Below, one piece after another: positions 6,921 through 16,371 of a stretch of DNA of 60,357 bases. The notes beneath the pieces are model-generated. The model saw only the letters and a program-made list of their open reading frames with translations, searched no databases and was not told where the DNA came from. The position numbers and the translations under genes are program-made. This stretch comes from Oscillospiraceae bacterium (lineage in GTDB: Bacteria > Bacillota > Clostridia > Oscillospirales > Oscillospiraceae): NCBI GenBank assembly GCA_020860205.1, contig JAJBUU010000043.1, positions 1 to 60,357 on the forward strand, written 5' to 3'. Within the stretch, counting starts at the first letter, position 1; the number at the start of each line of letters is the position of its first letter.

Positions 6921-7311
6921 ACCCGGCAAGTTCCCCTTCCAGTGCCGTGGCCGCAATGTCGCCAAGACGCTCCATTACAGCCGTCAGCGTCTGGAGCTGT
7001 TCGGGAAAAACGCCGTCCGTGTAAAAGCTGCCCGTGCAGGCCACCACCCGGTTCAGGCGGCGGCAGAGCTGTTCGGCCAGCGGACGGCAGAGCGCCGCGC
7101 TGACGCTGTCTGCGGAGCTGAGAACGGACGACATCGCCGAAACTGAGCCGTCCTCATGTGGGACCGACCACGGTGCCGCGAGTACCGCGCAGCCGATGCG
7201 CGATGGCGCGCCGCTTTCCAAATGCACCAGCACGCTCTCCCCCGCAAATCCGGCTTGAATGTTTATATCGGCAAAGGCCAGCTTTCTTGCCAAATGTACT
7301 GTCCACTCCAT
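6919..7311 (-). CDS. LpdD-like (prenylated-flavin chaperone family) protein
   Basis: A small protein of 130 residues. The order of motifs (a SVLVHLESGAPSRIGCAVLA strand segment, then SVSAMSS, a PLAEQLCRRL helix, VVACTGSFYTDGV, and a C-terminal helix) matches my recollection of the LpdD family, which accompanies UbiD-type decarboxylases and helps load prenylated FMN. No UbiD or UbiX partner is present in the window, so the link to that cofactor is inference from family resemblance only. The start at 7311 is preceded by AAAAGGAGG. It lies 134 bases after the second MATE gene on the same strand and may be cotranscribed with it. It could equally be an uncharacterised stand-alone relative. Confidence 0.6.
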   Translation of the reverse strand: MEWTVHLARKLAFADINIQAGFAGESVLVHLESGAPSRIGCAVLAAPWSVPHEDGSVSAMSSVLSSADSVSAALCRPLAEQLCRRLNRVVACTGSFYTDGVFPEQLQTLTAVMERLGDIAATALEGELAG

Positions 7312-7445
7312 GTTTGATCCCTCCTTTTAATCGGCATGGCCGCCCGCAGCAGCGCCGCTGCGGACGGGTTTGAATATCGCTTTTGAGGCATCGCCGCCCG
7401 ATTGGAGCGGCGGCGTCTTGTGGAATCATGCAGCGCCGCCCCGCA

Positions 7446-8846
7446 TTATGGCAGTGCGGCTTCGGCGCCCACGTGCGCACGCTCCGACGCGTCTGCCTCC
7501 GCCCTGCGGATCAGACGGAGCGCGCGGAAAATCATCGGCACACTCAGCGCCAGCGTCAGCAGATCTGCGCTGGCCTGACAGGCTACCAGTCCCATTTCAC
7601 CAAACAGTGCGGGCAGCAGGAACAGCAGCGGAATCAGGCAGTAGCCCTGCCGCGCCGTACTCAGCGCCATTGCCTCCAGCGGACGGCCGATTCCGGCATA
7701 GAACATATTCAGCACCGCCCCAAACGCATGAATTGGCATGGTAAGGCATTCCAGCCGAACGACAAGAACGCCGATCCGGACAAGCTCCGCATCCGACCTG
7801 CTGAATATCTGCACCGCCGGACGAGCAAAGGCAAACAGCAGCGCGCCCAAAATCGCAGCGCCGATCAGCGCGGTGATCTCACTGAATCGCAGGCTCTCCC
7901 GCACGCGTTCAAAGCGTTTTGCGCCCCAATTATACCCGACGACCGGCTGATAGCCCTGCGAAAAGCCCAGGATGATCGCAAACGGGAACTTCATCACCCG
8001 GCTCCCCACCGTCACGGCGGCCAGGAATGCCGTGGAGAAGCCGCCCGCTACATGGTTCATCAGTGTATTGGAAACCATCACCATCGCGGTACGGAAAAAG
8101 GACGATGCGCTGATGGAAACGACCTCCATGCAGTCCCGCAAATCGTAGTGGATGGCGCGCACCGACAGACGGACGGTGCTGTGTCCGGTAAGATAGGGAA
8201 AAAGCAGAATCAGGCAGCTGACGCCCTTGGAAATCGACGTGGCAATGGCCGCGCCCGCAATGCCCTGTTCCAGCAGGAAAATAAACACCGGGTCAAGCGC
8301 GATATTGAGCAGTCCGCCGATGCTGATGCCGATCATCGCCAGCATTGGGCTGCACTCGCTGCGGAGCGTCTGATTCAGGATAAATGCTGTGATCATAAAC
8401 GGCGTTCCGTAAAGAAGGCAGGTTGCATAATCATTGGCGTACACGCGGCAGTCCTCCGTTGCGCCCAGCGCCATGACCATCCAGTCCGTCCATATCAGTC
8501 CGATCAGCATAATGACCGCGGAAAACAGCAGTCCGGTGAACACCGCTGTACTAAGGATTTTGGACGCCTTGTCATTCCGTTTTTCGCCCAGCAGCCGGGA
8601 AATCAGGCTGCCGCTGCCGACCGACAGCAGGGTCGCGCCGAGCATGATGGCCTGCTCCAGCGAATAGTTTACACCGACGGCAGCCGTTGCGCTTGTCCCA
8701 AGCGTACTGACGAAAAACGTATCCGTCAGATTGTATATCCATGTTACAAGCTGTGCCGCAATGGTCGGCAGCGCCATCCGCGGGATCAGCCGATTTAACG
8801 GATCCTCCAACATTTGCCGTGACTTTTCTGTGCTGTATTTTCGCAT
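7446..8846 (-). CDS. MATE-family multidrug/cation exporter
   Basis: A second MATE exporter of 466 residues, about the normal family length, with about 12 hydrophobic segments. Diagnostic stretches are WIYNLTDTFFVSTLG near residue 38 and LGFSQGYQPVVGYNW near residue 280; internal pseudo-symmetry fits the two six-helix halves. It is related to, but not a recent copy of, the MATE gene at 5303-6721. I placed the start at ATG 8846 (MRKYSTEKS), seven bases or so after GGAGCGG; an upstream in-frame ATG at 9020 would add a basic, unconserved tail. The promoter at 9078-9106 gives a leader of about 220 bases. The substrate cannot be told from sequence. Confidence 0.9.
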   Translation of the reverse strand: MRKYSTEKSRQMLEDPLNRLIPRMALPTIAAQLVTWIYNLTDTFFVSTLGTSATAAVGVNYSLEQAIMLGATLLSVGSGSLISRLLGEKRNDKASKILSTAVFTGLLFSAVIMLIGLIWTDWMVMALGATEDCRVYANDYATCLLYGTPFMITAFILNQTLRSECSPMLAMIGISIGGLLNIALDPVFIFLLEQGIAGAAIATSISKGVSCLILLFPYLTGHSTVRLSVRAIHYDLRDCMEVVSISASSFFRTAMVMVSNTLMNHVAGGFSTAFLAAVTVGSRVMKFPFAIILGFSQGYQPVVGYNWGAKRFERVRESLRFSEITALIGAAILGALLFAFARPAVQIFSRSDAELVRIGVLVVRLECLTMPIHAFGAVLNMFYAGIGRPLEAMALSTARQGYCLIPLLFLLPALFGEMGLVACQASADLLTLALSVPMIFRALRLIRRAEADASERAHVGAEAALP

Positions 8847-9077
8847 AAAATTCCGCTCCTTCCCATGATACCACCACACAAATGCGCCTGCGCCGACTGA
8901 CGGCAATCTCCCGTCAGAAACACGCCGCAAAAACCGGAAATCCACAAAGATTTCTGCGCTTTTACGCCTTTTTCTGGCGCGAAATCCCCCGCCAGCCGCG
9001 CTTGCTGCTTCATGCGGCAATACCCTGAAATAAAATACGCCAAACCGTCATATTTTCTTTGTGACGTGGCCAATGTT

Positions 9078-9106
9078 ATTTTAATCCTTTTTGCAATTAT
9101 CGTCAA
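9078..9106 (-). promoter_or_regulatory. Promoter of the second MATE gene
   Basis: TTGACG (9101-9106) and TAAAAT (9078-9083) with a 17-base spacer on the minus strand. The 8847-9077 leader holds no feature I can identify. Confidence 0.65.
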
Positions 9107-9168
9107 GCAAATTTTTGCTGTGAGAGGGACAGCTTTTGCCGCCGCAAAAGAGACTCCGGATCAAAAGC

Positions 9169-9202
9169 AAAAGAGAATCGGTACGCCGACCGATTCTCTT
9201 TT
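9169..9202 (-). terminator. Terminator of the opp operon
   Basis: AAAAGAGAATCGGT (9169-9182) pairs perfectly with ACCGATTCTCTTTT (9189-9202) over 14 bp, with T-rich sequence beyond it on the minus strand. Confidence 0.8.
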
Positions 9203-9289
9203 CCTTTCGGCTTCACAGCATAAATCGGCAGGAGCGGTTGACGGGAAGTTTTCCGCAGGACGCTGCCGCTCAAATCGTGCGGCGTTGTC

Positions 9290-10267
9290 TCAGGCCGTCA
9301 CATTTGCTGCGGGAAGCGCGTTTAGATCGCGCACCTTGCAGCAGGCTGTGAAATGGCCGGGACACACCTCGCTGAGCTGCTGCGGCAGCTCGCATCCGGG
9401 GCTGAAATAAGGGCAGCGGGAAGCAAACCGGCAGCCGGGCTTCGGGTCGATCGGCGAGGTGATTTCGCCGCGCGTGATGATGCGCTTCGGCTGATTTTTC
9501 AAATCCGTGGACGGGATCGCGCTCAACAGGGTCTTGGTATAAGGATGCAGCGGCGTCTTGAATATCTCCTTCGCGGGACATATCTCCACGACCTGCCCCA
9601 GATACATCACGCAGATATTATCGGCCAGGTGCCGGACAACGGACATATCGTGCGTCACGAACAGGTAAGTCAGGTTCCGCTTCTCCTGCAAATCCTGAAG
9701 CAGGTTCAAAATCTGTGCCTGAATCGAAACGTCAAGCGCCGAAACCGGCTCATCGCAGACGATAAATTCCGGGCTCATGGCCAGCGCCCGCGCGATGCCG
9801 ACGCGCTGGCGGCGGCCGCCGTCCAGCTCATGCGGATAAGCGCGCCGCATCCGGCGATCCACGCCGACCAGCTCCATCAGCTCATCCACACGGTCGTTGA
9901 TCTCATCCTTGCTGTAACGTCCGGAGAGCTTCATCGGCTCCCGAATCGTACTTTCGATGGTCTTGCGCGGGTCAAGGGAGGAATTTGGATCCTGAAAGAT
10001 GATCTGCATTTTGTGGCGCAGCTTTGCAAGCTCCCGCCGGTTCAGATGCGTCACGTCCTTGCCGCGATAGAGTATCTGTCCATCCGTGCTCTCCAGCAGG
10101 TGGATCAGCGTGCGTCCCAGCGTGGATTTTCCGCAGCCGCTTTCTCCGACAACGCCCATGGTGCTGCCTTCCGCGATGGTAAAGGTCACATCGTCCACGG
10201 CGTGCAGTTGACCCTTTGCGGTCGCAAAATATTTTTTTAAGTGTCTGGTTTCAATCAGTACGCCCAT
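9290..10267 (-). CDS. oppF: Oligopeptide ABC transporter ATP-binding protein OppF
   Basis: Cytoplasmic ATPase, one of the pair that powers peptide import (325 residues). Visible motifs are the Walker A GESGCGKST near residue 40, the Q-loop FQDPNSSLDP, the Walker B IVCDEPVSALD and the H-loop VTHDM. The ABC signature reads LDGGRRQRVGIARAL, with Asp in place of the usual Ser. The C-terminal peptide-transporter extension ends with the Cys motif CRFASRCPYFSPGC. The start at 10267 follows GTGGAG. It is the last gene of the oppABCDF run, 30 bases after oppD, and is followed by a strong terminator. The opp/dpp/app substrate class (oligo- versus dipeptides) cannot be separated by eye. Confidence 0.92.
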   Translation of the reverse strand: MGVLIETRHLKKYFATAKGQLHAVDDVTFTIAEGSTMGVVGESGCGKSTLGRTLIHLLESTDGQILYRGKDVTHLNRRELAKLRHKMQIIFQDPNSSLDPRKTIESTIREPMKLSGRYSKDEINDRVDELMELVGVDRRMRRAYPHELDGGRRQRVGIARALAMSPEFIVCDEPVSALDVSIQAQILNLLQDLQEKRNLTYLFVTHDMSVVRHLADNICVMYLGQVVEICPAKEIFKTPLHPYTKTLLSAIPSTDLKNQPKRIITRGEITSPIDPKPGCRFASRCPYFSPGCELPQQLSEVCPGHFTACCKVRDLNALPAANVTA

Positions 10268-10297
10268 TCTCGTTTCTCCACTTCTCCGGCGAACCGG

Positions 10298-11314
10298 TCA
10301 CGTTTCCGCGGCCTGCGCCGCAGCCACGGGCTTCGCTTCGTCCGCGTAAAGGTTGCATCTGCACTGGTGTCCGTCCGCCATCGTGTATGCCGGAACGGGC
10401 CTCTTGCACTGCTCCGTAGCGTGGGGACAGCGCGGCAGGAACTTGCAGCCGCCCGGCAGATCGGTCGGGTCCGGCGGCGCGCCGGGGATTGGGGTCAGGC
10501 GATCCACATCCGTGGTCAGATTTGGGATCGCGCCGAACAGTCCGACTGTATAAGGATGCATCGGCCGTTCAAAGACCTGCTCGATGGCGCCGTATTCGAT
10601 GATCTCTCCCGCGTAAACCACAGCGACCTTGTTGCAGCTCTTTGCCACCACGCCGAAATCGTGCGTGATCATGATCATGGCGGTGTTGCGGTGGCGCTGC
10701 AGGTCCTCGATCATCTCCAGCACCTGCGCCTGTATGGTCACATCCAGCGCGCTGGTCGGCTCGTCCGCAATCAGCAGGTCAGGGTTACACGCCAGCGCAA
10801 TGGCCAGCACCACGCGCTGTTTCATGCCGCCGGAGAACTGGTGCGGATACTCCCGGAACCGGTCCGGAGAAATACCGACCAGCTTGAGCATTTCAACCGC
10901 TTTTTCATCGGCCTGCTTCTGATCCAGTCCTTCGTGATAGCGGATGCCCTCCGCGATCTGCCAGCCAACACGCTTGACCGGGTTCAGCGCGGTCATGGGA
11001 TCCTGGAACACCATGGAGATGCGGCCGCCGCGAATCTGGCGCATTTCCTCCTCGCTGATCTGATAGAGATTGTGTCCGTCGAACGTCACCTCGCCCCGCA
11101 CCAGCTTCGCTGGCGGCGTTGGCAAAATGCGGAGGATGGAGCGGGCGATGGTCGTTTTTCCGGCGCCCGTTTCCCCGACCAGACCGATGCTCTCGCCATA
11201 ATTCAGGTCAAAGGATACGCCGTTGACCGCGTGTACGGTTTCGTCTTTCGTTTCATAATTGACGGTCAAATCCCGCACAGAGAGCAGCAGCTTGTTTTCT
11301 TTTTTCGTTTCCAT
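10298..11314 (-). CDS. oppD: Oligopeptide ABC transporter ATP-binding protein OppD
   Basis: The second ATPase of the peptide importer, 338 residues. Walker A GETGAGKTT, Q-loop FQDPMTALNP, signature FSGGMKQRVVLAIAL, Walker B LLIADEPTSALD and H-loop ITHDFG are all intact. The C-terminal oligopeptide-transporter extension carries CKFLPRCPHATEQC, whose four Cys are typical of the OppD/DppD family. The start at 11314 follows GGGAGG. It forms a heterodimer with OppF and couples to OppB/OppC at the membrane. It begins 13 bases after oppC, so the genes are cotranscribed. Confidence 0.93.
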   Translation of the reverse strand: METKKENKLLLSVRDLTVNYETKDETVHAVNGVSFDLNYGESIGLVGETGAGKTTIARSILRILPTPPAKLVRGEVTFDGHNLYQISEEEMRQIRGGRISMVFQDPMTALNPVKRVGWQIAEGIRYHEGLDQKQADEKAVEMLKLVGISPDRFREYPHQFSGGMKQRVVLAIALACNPDLLIADEPTSALDVTIQAQVLEMIEDLQRHRNTAMIMITHDFGVVAKSCNKVAVVYAGEIIEYGAIEQVFERPMHPYTVGLFGAIPNLTTDVDRLTPIPGAPPDPTDLPGGCKFLPRCPHATEQCKRPVPAYTMADGHQCRCNLYADEAKPVAAAQAAET

Positions 11315-11327
11315 CGGTTTCCTCCCA

Positions 11328-12233
11328 TCAGCGTCTGAGCTTGGGGTCCAGCGCGTCGCGCATGCCGTCGCCCACGATGTTGAACGCCATAACGGTCAGC
11401 GCCACGAAGATGCCGGGGAATATAAGGACATGCGGCGCGTAACGGAGCTGCGCCCTGCCGCCGGCGATCATCGCGCCCCATTCCGCGATCGGCTCCTGGA
11501 TGCCAAGTCCAAGGAAGCTGAGTCCGGCGGACGACATGATCTTCATACCAATGCCCAGCGAAAAGCTGACGATGAGCGGAGACAGGCTGTTCGGCAGCAG
11601 GTGGGAAACAAGGATGCGCAGATTGGAACAGTTGATTGCGCGGCAGGCCTCGACAAATTCCTGCTCCCGCAGGCTGAGAAGGTTTGCACGGAGGATGCGG
11701 ACGACCTCCGGGATGCTGTAAAGGGACAGCGCAATGATCGTGGGCAGGAACCCGTTTCCAAGCGTAACGGAAACGACGATGCACAGCAGCGTGTTCGGAA
11801 TGGACTGGATGATGTCGCAGATGCGCAGGATCAGGTTTTCCACCTGACCGCCGCAATAACCGGCGATGGCGCCGAAAATCACGCCGACACAGGTGCCGAA
11901 CAGACTGGCCAGCACGCCGAGCGAAAGGGAATAGCGCGCGCCATAGATGATGCGGGAGAGGATGTCGCGCCCGTAAGCGTCCGTTCCAAACCAGTGTTCC
12001 GCACTGGGCGACTGGTTTGCGTTGATCGGGTCGATGACCGCATAGTCATAAGGAGCCAGCAGCGGCGCGAAAATCGCCATCAGAACCAGCGCAAGGATAA
12101 TGATCAGTCCGACCAGCGCCGTCTTGTTGCGGGTAAACTGGCATATCACGGTGCCAAGGGTGCCGTCTCTCCATGTTCTGTTGTCCGGGAGCGGTTCCCG
12201 GAGCACAACGGTGCTTCCGTCTGTCTTAGCCAT
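11328..12233 (-). CDS. oppC: Oligopeptide ABC transporter permease OppC
   Basis: Membrane permease of 301 residues with about six helices. An N-terminal helix precedes the large extracellular segment (containing YGRDILSRIIYGA, typical of OppC/DppC), and the coupling loop EFVEACRAINCSNLRIL near residue 195 matches the EAA motif. The start at ATG 12233 is set by AAGGAGG 11 bases upstream; the longer in-frame extension has no ribosome site and would be Arg-rich. It overlaps the end of oppB by 8 bases, suggesting coupled translation. Confidence 0.92.
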   Translation of the reverse strand: MAKTDGSTVVLREPLPDNRTWRDGTLGTVICQFTRNKTALVGLIIILALVLMAIFAPLLAPYDYAVIDPINANQSPSAEHWFGTDAYGRDILSRIIYGARYSLSLGVLASLFGTCVGVIFGAIAGYCGGQVENLILRICDIIQSIPNTLLCIVVSVTLGNGFLPTIIALSLYSIPEVVRILRANLLSLREQEFVEACRAINCSNLRILVSHLLPNSLSPLIVSFSLGIGMKIMSSAGLSFLGLGIQEPIAEWGAMIAGGRAQLRYAPHVLIFPGIFVALTVMAFNIVGDGMRDALDPKLRR

Positions 12234-13221
12234 TTGCCGCCGCCTCCTTTTTGGCCTTTGGGGGTGTCCTGGGCTTCTTTTTGCGTCCGCTGTTCTCATA
12301 CTGCGCCTTGATGCGCGGGTCGATATAAGCATAGAGGATATCCACCGCAAGCACAACGAGACAGAACAGCAGCGCCAGCAGCGTTACGCCGCCGCGAACG
12401 ATCGGGTAATCGCGGTTGTTCACCGCAGACATGATGTAATAGCCGATGCCAGGGATGCCGAACACGGTTTCGATGACAACAGTGCCGCCCAGCGAACGCC
12501 CGAAATGGGTACCGATATAGGTGACGATGGGGATGAGCGCATTCGGCAGCGCGTGGGAATAGAGGATGCTGCGCTCCGGAACGCCCTTTGCGCGCGCAGT
12601 GACAACATAATCCGAGCGAATGACCTCCAGCATCTGCGAGCGCGTCATACGGGTCATGCCGCCGACGCCCATGAGTGAGTTTGCAACGCATGGCATAATA
12701 TAGGAATACCAATGCTGCACGCCGGACGACGGCAGCCAGCCCAGCTTGAGAGAAAACAGCAGGATCATCAGCATACCGATCCAGAAGCCGGGAACGGAAA
12801 TTCCGAACATCGCAAGGCCGACGCACAGCTTATCAACGGCTCCGTTCTGGTGGGTCGCCGCCGCAATGCCAAGCGGGATGGCGATGACGATTTGGAGCAG
12901 GCAGCACACGGTGGCGATGATGACCGTCCGGGGCAGACGGGCCATCAGCTCTGTGGCAACGTCCGTTTTCAGAACATAGGACGTTCCGAAGTCAAGCCGC
13001 AGGAACGTATCCCGCAGAAAGATGCCAAGCTGCACAAAGAAGGGTTTATCCAATCCCAGCTCCGCTGCGGTCTGTATGTATTGCTCCTCCGTGTAGTGAT
13101 CGCCCAGAACCAGCGCCACCGGATCGCCCGGAGCAAAATACATGATTGTAAATATGACGATTGCCACACAGAGAAGCACAGGTATCATCATGAGCAACCG
13201 CTTTACAACATATCTTGTCAT
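12226..13221 (-). CDS. oppB: Oligopeptide ABC transporter permease OppB
   Basis: Membrane permease of 331 residues. It starts with the typical MTRYVVKRLLMMIPVLL helix, followed by the family segment FAPGDPVALVLG and a coupling loop (DYVVTARAKGVPERSIL near residue 205). The C-terminus after the last helix is an unusually basic tail (SGRKKKPRTPPKAKKEA). The start at 13221 follows AAGGAG. It lies 120 bases downstream of oppA; that gap contains a stable hairpin (13251-13289), a common arrangement that keeps the binding protein more abundant than the membrane parts. Confidence 0.92.
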   Translation of the reverse strand: MTRYVVKRLLMMIPVLLCVAIVIFTIMYFAPGDPVALVLGDHYTEEQYIQTAAELGLDKPFFVQLGIFLRDTFLRLDFGTSYVLKTDVATELMARLPRTVIIATVCCLLQIVIAIPLGIAAATHQNGAVDKLCVGLAMFGISVPGFWIGMLMILLFSLKLGWLPSSGVQHWYSYIMPCVANSLMGVGGMTRMTRSQMLEVIRSDYVVTARAKGVPERSILYSHALPNALIPIVTYIGTHFGRSLGGTVVIETVFGIPGIGYYIMSAVNNRDYPIVRGGVTLLALLFCLVVLAVDILYAYIDPRIKAQYENSGRKKKPRTPPKAKKEAAANG

Positions 13222-13250
13222 TTCAGTTTCTCCTTAGAGGTTCAAAGAGA

Positions 13251-13289
13251 GCGTCCCGACCCGCCCGCCGTGAGGGCTGGCCGGGACGC
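13251..13289 (-). promoter_or_regulatory. Hairpin between oppA and oppB
   Basis: GCGTCCCG (13251-13258) pairs with CGGGACGC (13282-13289), extended by further GC pairs. There is no T run, so it is better read as an mRNA-stabilising or partial-attenuation hairpin than as a full terminator. Confidence 0.5.
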
Positions 13290-13340
13290 AGGGTGTTGGT
13301 TCTTCTGCATTCGCAGGGAACGCAGATCAGGAGTCGGAAA

Positions 13341-14981
13341 TCAGCGCTCGACGATGAAGGAATTGAACACGGCGTCGCAGTAAATCACGGCGTTGCCCTC
13401 TTTGATCACATCGCTTCCAAACAGGAACTTCGGTTCATAGTACATACCATAAACATAGCACTGTTCCTCCAGATAATCCAGGAACGCCTTCACGGTTTCC
13501 GGAGAGTTGGTTTCCATGGAGGATGCGGCCTGATAGAGGCTGTAAAGCTCGTCGTCCGGGATGTGGATCTGGCTCATGCCGGAGTCATAGCTCTCCTGAT
13601 CCAGCTCCTGCAGGGATTCATAAACATAGCTGTTGCCCGTTCCGGCGGAGCCATAAAGCTCGATGTCGTACAGGGTCCCGGTTTCATCCTTGCGGGTCGT
13701 GCGGTAGAGCGCCATATCGGGTTCATCCAGCTCGACCGTGATGCCGACCTGCGCCAGATACTGCTGCACCAGCGCCGCGCAGTTCTTGACAAACGCCGTC
13801 GGCTGCACCAGGATTACGATCGTCTCACCGTTATAGGAGGATTCCTCCACCAGCGACGCGGCCAGCTCCGGATCATACTCAAAGTAGCTTCCGTTGCCCA
13901 TGGACTCATCCGCATCAAGCAGGTTCGGGTTGGTCGCCGCAAAGCAGACGCTGCCAAACGAACCGTTGACGTTGACATTGCAGGCTGCGGCGTCGATCGC
14001 GTAGCAGACGGCGCGGCGGAGGTTGATGTCCTGCATCGGGCTGTTTTCACCGCAGTTGAACAGCAGGTGGCAGAATGCGTTGTTCGGCGCGTTGATCAGC
14101 ACATAGCCGTCAGCGGCGGTCCCGTCCGCGTTGGTGAAAAGTCCGCGGTCAGCGGCGGCAATGTCGGCGGTATAGTCGATTTCGCCGGTCTGGAGCGCAA
14201 TGGCCAGCGTGGAGGTATCGGTGATGATCTTCACCGTCGCCTTGTCCAGGGTCTGGCGGTTGCGGTCATTGATGTACGCCTCGTCTGTCTGCCAGTAGTC
14301 ATCGCGCCTGGTGAACACATAGGTGGAACCGGCGATGGTAGAGGCCGTATCGAGCACATAGCCGCCGGTGCCGATGGGGTAGCTGGCCATCTTGTCGTCT
14401 GTGGAATTCCACGCGGCTTCGGTGACACAGTGCATATTTGTGACCAGGGTCTTAAACTGGCCGATGTTCTCCGGGTCATAGGTCAGCTCCAGCGTATACT
14501 CGCCCGTGGCCTCATAATTCACCAGCGTGGAATAGTTGTTCAGGTTCTGACCATCCTCAATGTAACGCTCCAGCGTAAAAATGATGTCGTCTGCGGTCAT
14601 GTGGTTGCCCGCGCTGTCATAGATATAGTCGAACAGCTCAATGGAATAGCGGCCATCGCCAAGGGATTCATAGCTCTTGGCCAGCAGCGGCTGCGGATTT
14701 CCGTCGTAGTCCATCCAGAACAGCGTTTCATAGCAGAACAGGCGCTTGGCCTTCACGCCGGAGGTTGCGGAACCGAAGGGGTACATAGACCCGATGTCGG
14801 AGGAGCAGCCGATGATAAGCTCACCGCCGCCGGCGCTGGTGGAGGTCGCGGTCCCGTCGGAACCGGTGGCTGCATCAGAGCCGGATCCGGTATCTGTGGA
14901 ACTGCTTCCGCAGCCCGTGAACAGCATACATAGCATCACGGCTGCAAGCAAGAGCGCTGCCAATTTTTTCGTGTTTTTCAT
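13341..14981 (-). CDS. oppA: Oligopeptide-binding lipoprotein OppA
   Basis: Extracellular solute-binding protein family 5, 546 residues, the substrate receptor of the Opp importer. Residues 1-24 are a lipoprotein signal ending in FTGC, with Cys24 to be lipidated, followed by a Ser/Thr/Gly linker. The mature part shows the family's early GSMYPF segment, HMTADDIIFTLERY near residue 135 and YPIGTGGYVL near residue 205. The start at 14981 (MKNTKKLAA) follows GAAAGGACC; longer in-frame starts would place 36 charged residues ahead of the signal peptide. The gene opens the opp set and lies 159 bases after the lactonase gene with no clear terminator between. Confidence 0.9.
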   Translation of the reverse strand: MKNTKKLAALLLAAVMLCMLFTGCGSSSTDTGSGSDAATGSDGTATSTSAGGGELIIGCSSDIGSMYPFGSATSGVKAKRLFCYETLFWMDYDGNPQPLLAKSYESLGDGRYSIELFDYIYDSAGNHMTADDIIFTLERYIEDGQNLNNYSTLVNYEATGEYTLELTYDPENIGQFKTLVTNMHCVTEAAWNSTDDKMASYPIGTGGYVLDTASTIAGSTYVFTRRDDYWQTDEAYINDRNRQTLDKATVKIITDTSTLAIALQTGEIDYTADIAAADRGLFTNADGTAADGYVLINAPNNAFCHLLFNCGENSPMQDINLRRAVCYAIDAAACNVNVNGSFGSVCFAATNPNLLDADESMGNGSYFEYDPELAASLVEESSYNGETIVILVQPTAFVKNCAALVQQYLAQVGITVELDEPDMALYRTTRKDETGTLYDIELYGSAGTGNSYVYESLQELDQESYDSGMSQIHIPDDELYSLYQAASSMETNSPETVKAFLDYLEEQCYVYGMYYEPKFLFGSDVIKEGNAVIYCDAVFNSFIVER

Positions 14982-15139
14982 TTTCAGGTCCTTTCTTGTT
15001 TTTAAATAGATAGAAGGGATTCTTTTTTCTTCAGGCAACATCGTATCACTGCGCCCGGCGGCTGTTTTTGTGCCGGAAATGCGTTGCAAACACTGCGCAC
15101 CCGCACCTTCTCTGACGCAAAATCTCCCGCCCTGCCGGT

Positions 15140-16342
15140 TTAAGCAATGCTGCCGTTACGGACAGCCGGATAAAATGTAACATAAGCTGCGCCGGGAATG
15201 CCAAGCCGGAACCCCGTGGATTCCAGTGTACCATCACTTTGTATCCGATAAGAAAGCACCGCGCCGTCCCCGTCCATGCAGGCCACGACCAGGAACCCGC
15301 CGTCCGGCGAGATCGCCGCGCCGCGCGCCCACTTTCCGTCCACCGGGAGATACTGTATCAGCTCCGGTATCCCGCTGTCCTGCGCAATGCGGAACACGGA
15401 AACGCCATCCACGCCCTTGCCGTTGAGCACATCGTAGATATAAGCGCCGTCCGCGGACATCACCATCGTCTGCTGCGCGGGCTTTTCTCCGGGCTTGAAG
15501 CCCCATGCTTTCGGCAGCTCCACGCCATCCGGCAGGCAGCGGACAGAAGCGATTTTTTCCAGCTCCGCCGCTGCGTTATAACGGTAAGCCGTGAGCGCCG
15601 TGTTCCCCTCGTGGTTGTTATAGAAATAAGGTTCTGTCGGGTGAAACAGGCAGTAACGCGGGGCGCTGCGCGCCTCGTCCCGGTATGGCTCGCCAATCGG
15701 CGCCAGTTTCCGCCGCGCGTAGTCGATGCGGTACATATGCACGCTGTCCTCGCCCTTGTCGCAAACGGCAAAGAATGCGCCGGATGGCGCCCACACTGCA
15801 GAGTGGGGATGCGCGTGGAGCAGGAAGCCGGGATTTTGTCCCGTGTGCTTTGCAACATCGACCAAATCGCCGATCCGTCCGTCCGGTTCCAGCGCGTACA
15901 GGTTCACAGTGGCGTCGTCATAGACGATCTCCATGCCCCATGTCCCGTCTGCCCGCTGCACGGCCTTTGTCACGGCAAAATAGCCGGAATGGTTCGCACA
16001 TATCAGGTATTTTCCGCTGGGATCGCGGCTCAGATAGGCCGGATTGGGGCAGCAGGCCGGAACACGGGAAATTTGGGTCAGGCGGCCGGTCTCCGGGTCG
16101 ATCTGGTACGCATAGACCAGGCCGCCTCCACCCTTGAAGCAGTCCGGGTTCTGACTGACTTCATTATTAATATACAGGATGTTTTTTTTCATGTCCAGAC
16201 AGGTTGCATTACATTGTAACTGCGGCTCCAGATTTTCCAGAAGCCTCATTTCTCCGGTTTGGGAGCAGAACCGCAGCAGCGCGATCCCCGGCTCCCCGAC
16301 AAACTCCGGCCAGCGCGAAATATAGAGATAGGCATCTGACAT
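15140..16342 (-). CDS. Seven-bladed beta-propeller lactonase family protein
   Basis: A protein of 400 residues resembling the 6-phosphogluconolactonase (Pgl)/carboxy-cis,cis-muconate cyclase family of beta-propellers. Propeller-like repeats are visible, with recurring blade motifs such as PAYLSRDPSGKYLICAN, HSAVWAPSGAFFAVCDKG and GAAISPDGGFLVVACMDGDG, and family-typical HAHPH near residue 180. There is no signal peptide, so it is cytoplasmic. In the pentose pathway this fold opens 6-phosphogluconolactone, but relatives act on other lactones, and no pentose-phosphate gene is nearby. Here it follows the ferredoxin gene by 29 bases in the same transcript as a fumarate-reductase-like flavoprotein. 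The start at 16342 follows CAGGAG. Confidence 0.8.
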   Translation of the reverse strand: MSDAYLYISRWPEFVGEPGIALLRFCSQTGEMRLLENLEPQLQCNATCLDMKKNILYINNEVSQNPDCFKGGGGLVYAYQIDPETGRLTQISRVPACCPNPAYLSRDPSGKYLICANHSGYFAVTKAVQRADGTWGMEIVYDDATVNLYALEPDGRIGDLVDVAKHTGQNPGFLLHAHPHSAVWAPSGAFFAVCDKGEDSVHMYRIDYARRKLAPIGEPYRDEARSAPRYCLFHPTEPYFYNNHEGNTALTAYRYNAAAELEKIASVRCLPDGVELPKAWGFKPGEKPAQQTMVMSADGAYIYDVLNGKGVDGVSVFRIAQDSGIPELIQYLPVDGKWARGAAISPDGGFLVVACMDGDGAVLSYRIQSDGTLESTGFRLGIPGAAYVTFYPAVRNGSIA

Positions 16343-16371
16343 CTGTTTTTCTCCTGTCTGTGTCTCTCAAA

